Shown: positions 8,561-17,913, numbered from the stretch's first letter. The stretch: DNA of 64,000 bases from Geopseudomonas aromaticivorans (GCF_019097855.1 NZ_JAHRGL010000030.1:1-64000); one strand, 5' to 3'. The notes: a model not told the origin generated them from the sequence alone. Program-made: numbers and translations.

Positions 8561-8820
8561 TGAGCCGGGCCAAGGGCAAGGCGCCGCTCCTCGCGCTGGA
8601 CAGCGCGCAGGAGCAGGCCGCGCAGCAGATCCTCAAGCGCTTCCTCGCCGAGCGCTTCGAGCTGCAGCTGGGCTCCTTCGAGGCCCAGGAGCTGCTGGAT
8701 CTGTTCGCCCGCGACATTGCCCCGTACTTCTACAACAAGGCGATCCTCGATGTGCAGGCGCACCTGAAGGACAGGTTCGAGAGCATCGAAAGCGACTTGT
8801 GGGCGCTCGAGAAGAGCTGA
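8560..8820 (+). CDS. DUF2164 family protein in the his operon
   Basis: 86 residues, no signal peptide or membrane segment. The composition is charged, with a central ERFELQLGSFEAQELLDLF and IAPYFYNKAILD, as in DUF2164 proteins of unknown function. The start codon shares one base with the hisH stop (TGATG), so it is made with the histidine enzymes. hisA starts 36 nt after it with its own site. Its role in histidine synthesis, if any, is unknown. Confidence 0.8.
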   Translation: MSRAKGKAPLLALDSAQEQAAQQILKRFLAERFELQLGSFEAQELLDLFARDIAPYFYNKAILDVQAHLKDRFESIESDLWALEKS

Positions 8821-8856
8821 CCCTTACCGAATTCAAGACTTGAGCAGGTTCAACCG

Positions 8857-9594
8857 ATGCTGATTATCCCCGCGATCGACCTCAAAGACGGCGCCTGCGT
8901 GCGTCTGCGCCAGGGCCTGATGGACGACGCCACCGTATTCTCCGACGACCCGGTGGCGATGGCCGCCAAGTGGGTCGAGGGCGGCTGCCGCCGCCTGCAC
9001 CTGGTCGACCTCAACGGCGCCTTCGAGGGCCAGCCGGTCAACGGCGAGGTGGTCACCGCCATCGCCAAGCGCTACCCGCAGCTGCCGATCCAGATCGGCG
9101 GCGGCATCCGCTCGCTGGAAACCATCGAGCACTACGTGCGCGCCGGGGTCAGCTACGTGATCATCGGCACCAAGGCGGTCAAGCAGCCGGAATTCGTCGC
9201 CGAGGCCTGCCGCGCCTTCCCGGGCAAGGTGATCGTCGGTCTGGACGCCAAGGACGGCTTCGTCGCCACCGACGGCTGGGCGGAAGTCTCCAGCGTGCAG
9301 GCCACCGATCTGGCCAAGCGCTTCGAGGCCGACGGCGTAGCCGCCATCGTCTACACCGACATCAGCAAGGACGGCATGATGCAGGGCTGCAACGTCGAGG
9401 CCACCGTGGCCCTGGCCAATGCCAGCCGTATCCCGGTGATCGCCTCCGGCGGCATCCACAACCTCGGCGACATCCAGAAGCTGCTCGACACCCGCAACCC
9501 GGGCATCGTCGGCGCCATCACCGGCCGCGCCATCTACGAAGGCACGCTGGACGTGGCCGAAGCCCAGGCGCTGTGCGACGGCTTCAAGGGCTGA
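8857..9594 (+). CDS. hisA: Phosphoribosylformimino-AICAR-phosphate isomerase HisA
   Basis: 245 residues, a TIM barrel catalysing the Amadori rearrangement of ProFAR to PRFAR in histidine synthesis. The general acid/base pair is visible as Asp8 (IPAIDLKDG) and Asp130 (VGLDAKDG). GGGIRSL near 81-87 and the GAITGRA segment near the end are phosphate-binding loops. It is separated from hisF by 124 nt holding a palindromic repeat element. Confidence 0.97.
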   Translation: MLIIPAIDLKDGACVRLRQGLMDDATVFSDDPVAMAAKWVEGGCRRLHLVDLNGAFEGQPVNGEVVTAIAKRYPQLPIQIGGGIRSLETIEHYVRAGVSYVIIGTKAVKQPEFVAEACRAFPGKVIVGLDAKDGFVATDGWAEVSSVQATDLAKRFEADGVAAIVYTDISKDGMMQGCNVEATVALANASRIPVIASGGIHNLGDIQKLLDTRNPGIVGAITGRAIYEGTLDVAEAQALCDGFKG

Positions 9595-9607
9595 CCCTGA
9601 GGTAGAC

Positions 9608-9706
9608 CGTAGGGTGGGTTAGCCGCGCAGCGGCGTAACCCACCGATTGGTGTCGATTTCCAACCCGCTTCGGTGGGTTACGGCCTGCGGCCTAACCCAC
9701 CCTACG
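9608..9706. repeat. GTAGGGT-family palindromic element, copy 2
   Basis: CGTAGGGTGGGTTAGCCG...CGGCGTAACCCACC is followed by a second hairpin, GGTGGGTTACGG...CCTAACCCACC, and ends CCTACG. It lies between hisA and hisF in what is probably one operon, so it would be transcribed and could fold. Confidence 0.8.
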
Positions 9707-9718
9707 AGAGACATTGCC

Positions 9719-10489
9719 ATGGCCCTCGCCAAACGCATCATCCCCTGCCTCGACGTGGACAACGGCCGCGTGGTCAAGGGCGTCAAGTTCGAGAATATCC
9801 GCGACGCCGGCGATCCGGTGGAGATCGCCCGCCGCTACGACGAGCAGGGCGCCGACGAGATCACCTTCCTCGACATCACCGCCAGCGTCGACGGCCGCGA
9901 CACCACCCTGCACACCGTCGAGCGTATGGCCAGCCAGGTGTTCATCCCGCTGACCGTCGGCGGCGGCGTGCGCACCGTGCAGGACATCCGCAACCTGCTG
10001 AATGCCGGCGCGGACAAGGTGTCGATCAATACCGCCGCGGTGTTCAACCCGGAGTTCGTCGGCGAAGCGGCGCAGCGTTTCGGTTCGCAGTGCATCGTGG
10101 TGGCCATCGACGCCAAGAAGGTCTCCGCGCCTGGCGAAACCCCGCGCTGGGAAATCTTCACCCACGGCGGCCGCAAGCCCACCGGGCTGGATGCGGTGCT
10201 CTGGGCGAAGAAGATGGAAGAACTCGGCGCCGGCGAGATCCTGCTGACCAGCATGGACCAGGACGGCGTGAAGAGCGGCTACGACCTCGGCGTGACCCGC
10301 GCGATCAGCGAGGCGGTGGGCGTGCCGGTGATCGCCTCCGGCGGCGTCGGCAACCTCGAACACCTGGCGGCCGGCATCCTCGAAGGCAAGGCCGACGCGG
10401 TGCTGGCGGCGAGCATCTTCCACTTCGGCGAGTACACCGTGCCGGAGGCCAAGGCCTACCTGGCCAGTCGCGGCATCGTGGTGCGCTGA
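9719..10489 (+). CDS. hisF: Imidazole glycerol phosphate synthase, cyclase subunit HisF
   Basis: 256 residues, a TIM barrel that converts PRFAR and HisH-supplied ammonia to imidazole glycerol phosphate and AICAR. The catalytic aspartates are visible at 12 (IPCLDVDNG) and 131 (VVAIDAKK). GGGVRTV and ASGGVGN are phosphate loops. The upstream frame opens earlier, but only through the repeat element; ATG at 9719 gives the family's [13 protein letters not shown] start. A strong terminator follows. Confidence 0.97.
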   Translation: MALAKRIIPCLDVDNGRVVKGVKFENIRDAGDPVEIARRYDEQGADEITFLDITASVDGRDTTLHTVERMASQVFIPLTVGGGVRTVQDIRNLLNAGADKVSINTAAVFNPEFVGEAAQRFGSQCIVVAIDAKKVSAPGETPRWEIFTHGGRKPTGLDAVLWAKKMEELGAGEILLTSMDQDGVKSGYDLGVTRAISEAVGVPVIASGGVGNLEHLAAGILEGKADAVLAASIFHFGEYTVPEAKAYLASRGIVVR

Positions 10490-10510
10490 AGGCGCGCTGC
10501 GGCGGTAATG

Positions 10511-10537
10511 AAAACGGGAGCCAGTGGCTCCCGTTTT
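10511..10537 (+). terminator. Terminator of the his operon
   Basis: AAAACGGGAGCC pairs with GGCTCCCGTTTT around AGT, ending in a run of five T. It is a typical intrinsic terminator 21 bases after the hisF stop. Confidence 0.9.
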
Positions 10538-10575
10538 TGTGTGCCCAAGCTATCGGCAGGAGGACTGCAGGTAGC

Positions 10576-10666
10576 GGTAGGGTAGAAGACTCGCGCAGCG
10601 ATCTTCTACCGTCCCCAGGCGTGGCCTTGATGGTAGGTAATCGCTACGCGAGTTAGCTACCCTACC
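10576..10666. repeat. GTAGGGT-family palindromic element, copy 3
   Basis: It has the same two-hairpin plan as copy 1: GGTAGAAGA...TCTTCTACC then GGTAGGTAATCGC...GCGAGTTAGCTACC. The second arm has TAGCTACC against GGTAGGTA, a partial mismatch. It lies between the converging hisF and ctpA 3' ends. Confidence 0.8.
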
Positions 10667-10685
10667 CAGTGCCGCCCCCGCCGGC

Positions 10686-12005
10686 TCACGGCTTGCGGGT
10701 GATGTTCAGGCCCTTGAGCAGGTTGAGCGCCTGGCTCAGCTGGTAGTCCTCGTCCTGCGGCTTGCTGGTGTCCGGCGCGGCCTTGCCGTTGCTCGGCTTG
10801 TCCGCGCCGCCGTTGCCGTTGCCCAGGTGGCCGGACAGGTCGGCCTCCTTGAGCCCCTGGCTCGAGCCGTCGTCGTGGGTCACCTTGCCGCGCTCGACGA
10901 CGATGTCGGGGACGATGCCCTGGGCCTGGATCGAGCGGCCGTTGGGGGTGAAGTACAATGCCGTGGTCAGCTTCAGCGCGCGCTCGTTGCTCAGCGGCAG
11001 CACGGTCTGCACCGAACCCTTGCCGAAGCTGTCGGTGCCCATCAGCACGCCGCGCTTGTGGTCCTGCAGGGCGCCGGCGACGATCTCGGCCGCCGAGGCG
11101 CTGCCGCCGTTGACCAGCACCACCAGTGGCACGCCTTCGCTGGCGTCGGCGCTGTCGGCGGAGAAGCGCAGCTCGGAGTTGGGGATGCGCCCCTTGGTGT
11201 AGACGATCAGGCCCTTGGTCAGGAAGTGGTCGGAGACCTCCACCGCCGCCTGCAGCACGCCGCCGGGGTTGTTGCGCAGGTCGAGGACCAGGCCGCCGAG
11301 CTTGCCGCCGTTGTCCTTCTTCAGCGTGGCCAGCGCCTTGGCGACTTCCTCGCCGCTGTTGACCTGGAACTGGGTGATGCGCAGGTAGCCGTAGTTCTTT
11401 TCCAGCAGCTCGCTCTTCACGCTGCGCACCTTGATCACCGCGCGCTCGAGCTTGACGTCGAAGGGCTTGCCGCCCTCGCGGACCAGAGTCAGCACGATCT
11501 TGCTGCCGGCCTTGCCGCGCAGCTTGTCCACCGCCTGCACCAGGGTCCAGCCCTTGGTCGGCTGGCCGTCGATCTTGACGATCAGGTCGCCCGCCTCGAT
11601 GCCGGCACGCGCCGCCGGGGTGTCGTCGATCGGCGAGATCACCTTGAGCAGGCCATCCTCCTGGCCGACTTCGATGCCGAGGCCGCCGAACTCGCCGCTG
11701 GTGCTTTCCTGCAGCTCCTTGAAGTCCTCCGGCTCGAGGTAGGCCGAATGCGGATCGAGGTTGCTGAGCATGCCCTTGATGGCGTTTTCCAGCAGGGTCT
11801 TGTCGTCGATCGGCTCGACGTAGGCGGTCTTGATGCGCTCGAACACTTCGGCGAAGGTGCGCAGTTCGTCCAGCGGCAGGGTGGCCTTGCCCGCGAGCGG
11901 CGCGGGGCTGGTTCCATCGGCCGACTCCACAGCCTGCACCAGCGGCGCGGCGCCGAGCAGCGCAAGAGACAGGGCCAGGGCGGAGAGACGAAAACGCGAC
12001 GACAT
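10686..12005 (-). CDS. ctpA: Carboxyl-terminal processing protease CtpA (S41A)
   Basis: 439 residues. A signal sequence (about 1-25) leads to the periplasm, followed by a PDZ domain near 108-180 and the protease core. Catalytic Ser302 lies in NGGSASAAEI and the Lys of the dyad at 329 in FGKGSVQT. In Pseudomonas CtpA degrades cell-wall cross-link hydrolases with a lipoprotein adaptor. The C-terminus has a G/N/K/D-rich linker before a final helix. ATG at 12005 has AGGAG upstream; a longer frame lacks one. It sits next to envC, another cell-wall factor, on the same strand with a 26-nt gap, so they may be cotranscribed. Confidence 0.95.
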   Translation of the reverse strand: MSSRFRLSALALSLALLGAAPLVQAVESADGTSPAPLAGKATLPLDELRTFAEVFERIKTAYVEPIDDKTLLENAIKGMLSNLDPHSAYLEPEDFKELQESTSGEFGGLGIEVGQEDGLLKVISPIDDTPAARAGIEAGDLIVKIDGQPTKGWTLVQAVDKLRGKAGSKIVLTLVREGGKPFDVKLERAVIKVRSVKSELLEKNYGYLRITQFQVNSGEEVAKALATLKKDNGGKLGGLVLDLRNNPGGVLQAAVEVSDHFLTKGLIVYTKGRIPNSELRFSADSADASEGVPLVVLVNGGSASAAEIVAGALQDHKRGVLMGTDSFGKGSVQTVLPLSNERALKLTTALYFTPNGRSIQAQGIVPDIVVERGKVTHDDGSSQGLKEADLSGHLGNGNGGADKPSNGKAAPDTSKPQDEDYQLSQALNLLKGLNITRKP

Positions 12006-12031
12006 GGGGTAACTCCTGAGTGGGCGTGCGG

Positions 12032-13318
12032 TCAGCCTTGGGCGCGGCACCAGCGCAGCGGATCGCTGGGCTGGCCCTGCTGGCGGATGGCGAAGTACAG
12101 CGCCGGGGTATCCTGACCACCGCTGCTGCCAACGGTGGAGATGGCTTCGCCGGCCTTGACCATATCGCCGGCTTCCTTCAACAAACTCTGATTATGGCCG
12201 TACAGGCTGAGATAGCCGTTGCCGTGATCGACGATCAGCAGCAGGCCGGCACCGCGCAGCCAGTCGGCGAACACCACGCGGCCGCCGTGGATGGCGCGCA
12301 CCCGGGTGCCGGCGCTGGCGCCGATCAGCACGCCGTCCCATTTCAGCCGGCCGTCGTCGCGCGGGGTGCCGAAGCGCGCCAGCAGGCGGCCGTCCACCGG
12401 CCAGGGCAGCTGGCCGCGGGCCTGGGCGAACGGGCCGCCGAAGGCCGGTGCATTGCTGGAAACCTGCGGGCCGTCGCGCAGCAGGCTGTCGGGTTTCTTC
12501 TCGCTGGCGCCGCTGGCGGCCAGGCGGCGTTGCGCCTCGGCTTCGGCGGCCGCCTTGGCGCGGGCTTCGGCCAGCCTGCGCGCCTCCTCGGCTTCGCGCG
12601 CCTGGCGGGCCAGGGTTTCCTCGATGGTCTTGAGTACGCCGGCCAGCTCGGCCTGCTCCTGCTGGCGTGCCTTGAGCTTGCGGTCGCCGTCGCCGAGTTC
12701 GCTGTTGAGTTTAGCCAGCGCCTCGCGGTGCGCGCCGCGCACCTGCTCCAGCGCTTCGCGGCGGTCCTGCAGCTCGACCCGCTGGCCGGCGAGCAGGCTG
12801 TGCTGGGTGGCCAGGTCGGCCTCGACGGCGTGCAGCTGGTCGAGGGTGTCGTTGAAGGCGGCCAGCTGCTCGCTGCGCGCGCGGCTGAGGTAGTCGTGGT
12901 AGGTCAGGTTGCGCGAGAACTGCTCGGGCTGCTGCTGGTTGAGCAGCAGCTTGAGGTATTCCTGCTGGCCGCTCTGGTAGGCGGCGCGGACCTGGATGGC
13001 GATCAGCTGTTGCTGTTCAGCGCGCTGGCTCTGGAGTTTTTTTTTCTCCTCGTCGAGGCGCTGGATTTCGCTCTCGCCGTCCTTGAGCTGCTGCTCGAGG
13101 GCGTCGATCTGCTTCTGCAGATCGCCCATCTCGCGCTCGGTGCCCTGCAGCTGCTTCTGCACGCCGGACTTCTCCTGCTGCAGGCTGCCGAGCAGCTTCT
13201 GCAGCTCGTCGATGTCCTTGCGCGCGGCTTCCAGCTGGCGCTGGGCATCGGCGCGCTCGTCGGCGATGGCCGGCGCGAGGCAGCAGGCGAGCAGGGCGAA
13301 CAGGGCGGCACGCAGCAT
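12032..13318 (-). CDS. envC: Murein hydrolase activator EnvC
   Basis: 428 residues with signal peptide (1-21), a long coiled coil (about 25-250) and a C-terminal LytM domain. EnvC recruits and activates amidases for septal cell-wall splitting. The LytM domain looks catalytically dead, as in EnvC: the first metal motif HxxxD is replaced by KWDGVLIG, and the late HxH-type motif reads ALYFAIR. YGHNQ is kept. A TTG at 13339 would add seven residues; the ATG at 13318 directly before the hydrophobic core was chosen. It is flanked by ctpA and gpmI on the same strand. Confidence 0.92.
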   Translation of the reverse strand: MLRAALFALLACCLAPAIADERADAQRQLEAARKDIDELQKLLGSLQQEKSGVQKQLQGTEREMGDLQKQIDALEQQLKDGESEIQRLDEEKKKLQSQRAEQQQLIAIQVRAAYQSGQQEYLKLLLNQQQPEQFSRNLTYHDYLSRARSEQLAAFNDTLDQLHAVEADLATQHSLLAGQRVELQDRREALEQVRGAHREALAKLNSELGDGDRKLKARQQEQAELAGVLKTIEETLARQAREAEEARRLAEARAKAAAEAEAQRRLAASGASEKKPDSLLRDGPQVSSNAPAFGGPFAQARGQLPWPVDGRLLARFGTPRDDGRLKWDGVLIGASAGTRVRAIHGGRVVFADWLRGAGLLLIVDHGNGYLSLYGHNQSLLKEAGDMVKAGEAISTVGSSGGQDTPALYFAIRQQGQPSDPLRWCRAQG

Positions 13319-13374
13319 GGACGGGCTTCCGAGTGACAAGGCGCTCTAGTATGCCGCGGCGGGCGACAAAAGAA

Positions 13375-13398
13375 ACGCCCCGGACGGGGCCGGGGCGT
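13375..13398 (-). terminator. Terminator of gpmI
   Basis: ACGCCCCG (13375-13382) pairs with CGGGGCGT (13391-13398); on the minus strand it is followed by TTTCTTTTG. It separates gpmI from envC. Confidence 0.75.
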
Positions 13399-13403
13399 GA
13401 TCC

Positions 13404-14939
13404 TTACAGCCGTTCGACCAGCGGCGTGCCGGTCATCTCGGCGGGGATCGGCATGCCCAGCAGCTTGAGCATGGTCGGCGCCACGTCGGCCAGCACGCCG
13501 CCGTCGCGGATGCGCAGCTGACGCGGGCCGTAATAGAGGAAGGGCACCGGCTCGCAGGTGTGTGCGGTGTGCGCTTGGCCGGTGCACTCGTCTTCCATCT
13601 GCTCGACGTTGCCGTGGTCGGCGGTGATCAGCGCCTCGCCGCCGACCTGGTCCAGCGCGGCGGCGATGCGACCGATACAGCCGTCCAGGCATTCCACGGC
13701 CTTGACTGCGGCGGCGAACACGCCGGTGTGGCCGACCATGTCGCCGTTGGCGTAGTTGACCACGATCACATCAAAACGCTGGTTCTCGATGGCCTCGACG
13801 ATCTTGTCGGTGACTTCCGGCGCGCTCATCTCCGGTTTGAGGTCGTAGGTGGCGACGTTCGGCGACGGGATGAGGATGCGTTCCTCGCCGGCGAACGGTT
13901 CCTCGCGGCCACCGGAGAAGAAGAAGGTGACGTGGGCGTACTTCTCGGTCTCGGCGATGCGCAGCTGGGTCTTGCCGTTGTTGGCCAGGTACTCGCCGAG
14001 CACGTTGTCCAGCGAGGCCGGCGGGAAGGCGCAGGGCGCCGGGATGCTCGCCGCATACTGGGTGAGCATCACGAAGCCGGCCAGCTGCGGCACGCGCTGG
14101 CGGGCGAAGCCCTGGAAGTCGGCCTCGACGAAGGCGCGGCTCAGCTCGCGGGCGCGGTCGGCGCGGAAGTTCATGAACACCACGGCGTCGCCATCCTCGA
14201 CGCGCACCGGCGTGCCGATGGTGGTGGCCTTGACGAACTCGTCGCTCTCGCCGCGGGCGTAGGCGGCCTCCAGGCCTTCCACGGCGCTGGCGGCGGTGAA
14301 CTCGCCCTGGCCGTCGACGATCAGGTTGTAGGCCTGCTCGACGCGGTCCCAGCGGTTGTCGCGGTCCATGGCGAAGTAGCGGCCGGTGAGGCTGGCGATG
14401 CGGCCCTTGCCCAGCTTGGCGAAGGTGGCGTCGAGCAGCTCGATGGACGGCTGCGCGCTCTTCGGCGGGGTGTCGCGGCCGTCGAGGAAGGCGTGCAGGT
14501 AGATCTTCTCGGCACCGCGGCGAGCGGCCAGTTCGGCCATCGCGGCGATGTGTTCCTGGTGGCTGTGCACGCCGCCTTCGGAGAGCAGGCCGAGGATGTG
14601 CACCGCCTTGCCGGCCGCCACCGCCTGGTCCACCGCCGCGCCGATCACCGGGTTGGCGAAGAATTCGCCGTCGCGGATCGACTTGGTCACCCGGGTGAAG
14701 TCCTGGTACACCACGCGGCCGGCGCCGAGGTTCATGTGGCCGACCTCGGAGTTGCCCATCTGTCCGTCGGGCAGGCCGACGTCCATGCCGCTGCCGGAGA
14801 TCAGGCCGTGCGGGCGGGTGGCGCACAGGCGATCCCACACCGGGGTGTTGGCGTGGAAGATGGCGTTGTAATCCGGGCTGTCGCTGTGACCGAAGCCGTC
14901 CAGGATGATCAGAACCAGGGGTTTGGGCGTGGCAGGCAT
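13404..14939 (-). CDS. gpmI: 2,3-bisphosphoglycerate-independent phosphoglycerate mutase
   Basis: 511 residues, the usual length. It interconverts 3- and 2-phosphoglycerate in glycolysis and gluconeogenesis, using two manganese ions and a phosphoserine. The nucleophile is Ser64 in [15 protein letters not shown] near 13-17 and [10 protein letters not shown] near the C-terminus supply metal ligands. The ATG at 14939 fits the conserved [17 protein letters not shown] opening; the longer frame would overlap the divergent promoter region with the rhodanese gene. Confidence 0.97.
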   Translation of the reverse strand: MPATPKPLVLIILDGFGHSDSPDYNAIFHANTPVWDRLCATRPHGLISGSGMDVGLPDGQMGNSEVGHMNLGAGRVVYQDFTRVTKSIRDGEFFANPVIGAAVDQAVAAGKAVHILGLLSEGGVHSHQEHIAAMAELAARRGAEKIYLHAFLDGRDTPPKSAQPSIELLDATFAKLGKGRIASLTGRYFAMDRDNRWDRVEQAYNLIVDGQGEFTAASAVEGLEAAYARGESDEFVKATTIGTPVRVEDGDAVVFMNFRADRARELSRAFVEADFQGFARQRVPQLAGFVMLTQYAASIPAPCAFPPASLDNVLGEYLANNGKTQLRIAETEKYAHVTFFFSGGREEPFAGEERILIPSPNVATYDLKPEMSAPEVTDKIVEAIENQRFDVIVVNYANGDMVGHTGVFAAAVKAVECLDGCIGRIAAALDQVGGEALITADHGNVEQMEDECTGQAHTAHTCEPVPFLYYGPRQLRIRDGGVLADVAPTMLKLLGMPIPAEMTGTPLVERL

Positions 14940-15069
14940 GCGTCCGACTCGTGCAGGGGATGGGCAGAAAAGCAGCAGTTTACTGGCTGGCCGCACAGGC
15001 GTCACGGCGCGCGGACCGTTGCCCGCTGAAGGTGGCGCTGCGCGGGTTCAGCGGTTCCGACTGGCTGTG

Positions 15070-15075
15070 TATACT
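15070..15075 (+). promoter_or_regulatory. Candidate -10 box for the yibN-grxC-secB group
   Basis: TATACT lies 31 bases before the rhodanese-like gene in the 167-bp divergent gap with gpmI. A weak TTCAGC stands 17 bases upstream (15047-15052). Confidence 0.4.
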
Positions 15076-15106
15076 GCTGGCCATTTTACCGTGCCGGATG
15101 CTTGCG

Positions 15107-15520
15107 ATGCTCGCCCACCTGATTGAGTTTGCCTCTAACCACTATGTCCTCAGCACCCTGTTCGTGGTGCTGCTGGCCCTGCTGCTGGCCAACGAGGCGC
15201 GCCGCGGCGGGCGCAGCCTGAACTGCCGCGAGCTGACCGCCAAGCTCAACGCCGGCGAGGCGCTGGTGCTGGACGTGCGTCCGCACAAGGAATTCGCCAC
15301 CGGCCACATCGTCGATGCGCTGAACATCCCCCACGACAAGCTCGACAGTCGCATCGGCGAACTGGAGAAGCACAAGGCCAAGACCCTGATCGTGGTCGAC
15401 GCGATGGGCCAGCATGCCGGCAGCGTGTGCAGCAAGCTGAAGCAGGCCGGCTACGCAGTCACCCGTCTGGGCGGCGGCATCGCCAGCTGGCGCAGCGACA
15501 ACCTGCCGGTGGTGAAGTGA
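15107..15520 (+). CDS. yibN: Membrane-anchored rhodanese-like protein (YibN type)
   Basis: 137 residues. One N-terminal membrane segment (about 12-29) precedes a single rhodanese domain starting at LNCRELTAKLN. The usual active-site loop with a catalytic cysteine reads VVDAMGQHAG here, so sulfurtransferase activity is doubtful; E. coli YibN also departs from the consensus at this place. Two in-frame ATGs exist (15098 and 15107); the second gives the family-like MLAHLIEF opening. It overlaps nothing but leads grxC by a single base, forming the conserved gpmI/yibN-grxC-secB neighbourhood. Confidence 0.85.
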   Translation: MLAHLIEFASNHYVLSTLFVVLLALLLANEARRGGRSLNCRELTAKLNAGEALVLDVRPHKEFATGHIVDALNIPHDKLDSRIGELEKHKAKTLIVVDAMGQHAGSVCSKLKQAGYAVTRLGGGIASWRSDNLPVVK

Positions 15521-15521
15521 C

Positions 15522-15776
15522 ATGCAGCCGGTCGTCATCTATTCCAGCGACTACTGCCCCTACTGCATGCGCGCCAAGCAGCTGCTGAGCAACAAGGGCG
15601 TCGACTTCACCGAGATCAACGTCGACGGCCAGCGCGAAGCGCGTGCCGAGATGGCACGCAAGGCGGGTCGGACCTCGGTGCCGCAGATCTGGATCGGCGC
15701 CACCCATGTCGGCGGCTGCGACGACCTGTACGCCCTGGAGCGTGCCGGCAAGCTGGACGCCCTGCTGCGCGGTTGA
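15522..15776 (+). CDS. grxC: Glutaredoxin 3
   Basis: 84 residues with the dithiol active site CPYC at 12-15, plus the TSVPQIWIG cis-proline loop and GGCDDLYAL glutathione-binding segment. It reduces protein disulfides and glutathione mixed disulfides in the cytoplasm. It starts one base after the rhodanese gene stop and is followed 28 nt later by secB, so all three are likely cotranscribed. Confidence 0.96.
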   Translation: MQPVVIYSSDYCPYCMRAKQLLSNKGVDFTEINVDGQREARAEMARKAGRTSVPQIWIGATHVGGCDDLYALERAGKLDALLRG

Positions 15777-15804
15777 ACAATCCCTAGATAACAAGGAAGC
15801 AAGC

Positions 15805-16278
15805 ATGACCGAACAAGCCAACGGCGCCGCTGCGCAGAACGACCAGCCGCAGTTTTCCCTGCAGCGCATCTACGTGCGCGACCTGTCCTTCGAGGCGCCG
15901 AAGACCCCGGAAATCTTCCGCCAGGACTGGCAGCCGAGCATCAGCATCGACCTCAATACCCGGCAGAAGGATCTCGGCGGCGATTTCCACGAGGTGGTGC
16001 TGACCGTGTCGGTCACCGTCAAGGTCGGCGAGGAAGTCGCCTACATCGCCGAAGTGCAGCAGGCCGGCATCTTCCTGGTCAAGGGCCTGGACAACGCCGC
16101 GATGAGCCACACCCTCGGCGCGTTCTGCCCGAACCTGCTGTTCCCCTATGCCCGCGAGACCCTGGACAGCCTGGTCGTGCGCGGCTCCTTCCCGGCGCTG
16201 ATGCTGGCTCCGGTGAACTTCGATGCGCTCTATGCCCAGGAGCTGGCGCGCATGCAGGCGGCCGAGGCGCAGGCCTGA
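15805..16278 (+). CDS. secB: Protein-export chaperone SecB
   Basis: 157 residues. SecB holds precursors unfolded and delivers them to SecA. The family core [16 protein letters not shown] and the acidic groove region with [21 protein letters not shown] are present, as is the C-terminal [12 protein letters not shown] used for tetramer and SecA contacts. AAGGAAG lies ahead of the ATG. A strong terminator follows 30 bases after the stop. Confidence 0.97.
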   Translation: MTEQANGAAAQNDQPQFSLQRIYVRDLSFEAPKTPEIFRQDWQPSISIDLNTRQKDLGGDFHEVVLTVSVTVKVGEEVAYIAEVQQAGIFLVKGLDNAAMSHTLGAFCPNLLFPYARETLDSLVVRGSFPALMLAPVNFDALYAQELARMQAAEAQA

Positions 16279-16310
16279 TCGTCGTCCGGCACCGCCCGCC
16301 AGAGATGAAA

Positions 16311-16339
16311 GACCCCGCAGGCCATGCGGGGTTTTTTTA
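16311..16339 (+). terminator. Terminator of secB
   Basis: CCCCGCA pairs with TGCGGGG around GGCCA and is followed by seven T. Confidence 0.9.
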
Positions 16340-16376
16340 TGCCGGGTGTCGGCTGGATGTGATGCCGTTGGCGCTG

Positions 16377-16390
16377 TTGATGTGCATCAA
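16377..16390. promoter_or_regulatory. Anr/Fnr-box-like palindrome without an obvious target
   Basis: TTGATGTGCATCAA matches the Anr/Fnr consensus TTGAT-N4-ATCAA exactly, and the inverted repeat extends to eight bases on each side. It lies between the converging 3' ends of secB and trmL, where no gene starts. Confidence 0.45.
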
Positions 16391-16438
16391 CACACATTGT
16401 GATGCGGCTGTCACACTACGCCGGCATCATGGTGGCCC

Positions 16439-16900
16439 TCATTCGAGGGCGAAGTCGAGCTGGCGCCAGGCCTCGTAGACCGCCACCGCCACGGTGTTGG
16501 ACAGGTTCAGGCTGCGGCAGCCAGGACGCATCGGCAGGCGCAGCAGGTTTTCGGCCGGCAGGCGGTCGAGTATCTCGGGCGGCAGGCCGCGGCTCTCGGG
16601 GCCGAAGATGAAGACGTCGCCCTTCTGATATTTCGTTTCGACGTAAGACTTATTGGCTTTGGTTGTGAAAGCCATTATTCTGGCACTGCCGATTTTTTTG
16701 AGACATGCGTCAAGATTTTTGTGCCGGTGTACTGTCGCGTATTCGTGGTAGTCCAGCCCCGCCCGGCGCAGGCGCTTGTCATCCAGCTCGAAACCCAACG
16801 GTTCGATCAGGTGCAGCTGGCAGCCGGTGTTGGCGCACAGTCGAATGATATTGCCGGTGTTGGGCGGAATTTCCGGCTGAAAAAGAACAACATGAAACAT
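16439..16900 (-). CDS. trmL: tRNA (cytidine(34)-2'-O)-methyltransferase TrmL
   Basis: 153 residues, a minimal SPOUT methyltransferase that modifies the wobble base of tRNA-Leu. The family opening [20 protein letters not shown], then [10 protein letters not shown] and the knot segment [14 protein letters not shown], are intact. The middle of the gene (about 16620-16740, residues 55-93) is clearly richer in A and T than both ends, and the encoded stretch is lysine-rich ([19 protein letters not shown]). This suggests recombination or relaxed codon use there. It diverges from the MSHA cluster. Confidence 0.95.
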   Translation of the reverse strand: MFHVVLFQPEIPPNTGNIIRLCANTGCQLHLIEPLGFELDDKRLRRAGLDYHEYATVHRHKNLDACLKKIGSARIMAFTTKANKSYVETKYQKGDVFIFGPESRGLPPEILDRLPAENLLRLPMRPGCRSLNLSNTVAVAVYEAWRQLDFALE

Positions 16901-17007
16901 CGAATCAATGCCTGCGCAAAGCGAGAGAGCACGCATTCTAGCGCTTTGTGCCCGGCTTGCGGTTTGGCTGCCTGAGTGCCTCGGCTGAAGTCCAGGAGTA
17001 CCCACTG

Positions 17008-17913
17008 TTGGTCTGGTTCAAGCGAAGGAAAGCACTAGCCGACGATCTGCTGGGTCTGGCGTCGGTGCCCGGAGGGCTGGCGCTGACCCGCGTGCAGCGG
17101 CGTGCCGGGGTGCCTGTGCTGGCGGTCTGCGAGTTCATCGCGGCAGCACCGACGGAACTCGCCAGCGCGCTGCGCGAGCGCGTCAGCGCGCTGGGCCTGG
17201 TCAAGCTGCCGGTCAACCTGTTGCTGGCGGCCAGCGACTATCAACTGCTGCTGATCGAGCGTCCCGCCGTGCCGGCCAGCGAGCTGCGCGCGGCCGCGCG
17301 CTGGCGCATCCGCGAACTGGTCAGCGAGCCGCTGGACAGCCTGGTGGTGGATGCCTTCGCCCTGCCTGACGATGCCTACCGGGGGCGTACTCCCATGGCC
17401 TATTGCGCGACGCTGGCGCGCGCGCGCATGCAGGCACTGGCCGAACTGGTGCAGGGCGCCGGTCTGCGCCTGGCCAGCATCGACATCCCGGAAATGGCCC
17501 TGCGCAACCTCGGCCTGCTGGCCGGCGCCGAGGGGCAGAACCTCGCCGTGCTGCAGCTGGGGGCCCGCGAGGGGCTGGTCTGCGTGCAGCACGGTGGCGA
17601 CCTGTACATGACCCGGCGCATCGAGCGCGGGGTGGACAACCGCGGCGAAGAAAGCGGGCAGCTGGCGCTGGAAATCCAGCGCTCGCTGGACTACTTCGAG
17701 AGCCAGCTGGGTAAGGGTTATGTCAGCCGTCTGCTGCTGCTGGCGCTGCCTGAGCCGGTGCAGGCCGAACTGGCGGCGCGTCTGTCGATGCGCGTCCAGC
17801 CGCTGCTCCTTGACGAGCTGCTGCCCGGCTCGCCGCTGCAGGCCCTGCCTCTCGCGCAGCAGGGCCTGTGCCTGCCGGCCGTGGGCGCGGCCCTGCGCCA
17901 GGAGCAACGCTGA
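17008..17913 (+). CDS. mshI: MSHA pilus biogenesis protein MshI (PilM-like)
   Basis: 301 residues, PilM/actin-fold type protein of the inner-membrane platform of a type IV pilus. [15 protein letters not shown] opens the protein, and [12 protein letters not shown] is the conserved helix seen in PilM/MshI proteins. The TTG at 17008 was chosen because AGGAG stands ten bases before it; no ATG lies nearer. It is the first gene of the long plus-strand cluster and ends on the next start codon. In PilM the N-terminal tail of the PilN partner docks here; the next gene supplies it. Confidence 0.82.
   Translation: MVWFKRRKALADDLLGLASVPGGLALTRVQRRAGVPVLAVCEFIAAAPTELASALRERVSALGLVKLPVNLLLAASDYQLLLIERPAVPASELRAAARWRIRELVSEPLDSLVVDAFALPDDAYRGRTPMAYCATLARARMQALAELVQGAGLRLASIDIPEMALRNLGLLAGAEGQNLAVLQLGAREGLVCVQHGGDLYMTRRIERGVDNRGEESGQLALEIQRSLDYFESQLGKGYVSRLLLLALPEPVQAELAARLSMRVQPLLLDELLPGSPLQALPLAQQGLCLPAVGAALRQEQR

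Noticed and set aside
9608-9706. Possible attenuator or riboswitch between hisA and hisF
   Set aside because: The structure is one of the dispersed palindromic elements; there is no leader peptide rich in histidine and no T-run.
16391-16416. CRP/Vfr-like site TGTGA...TCACA near the Anr box
   Set aside because: The half-sites are eight bases apart instead of six, so it does not fit the consensus.
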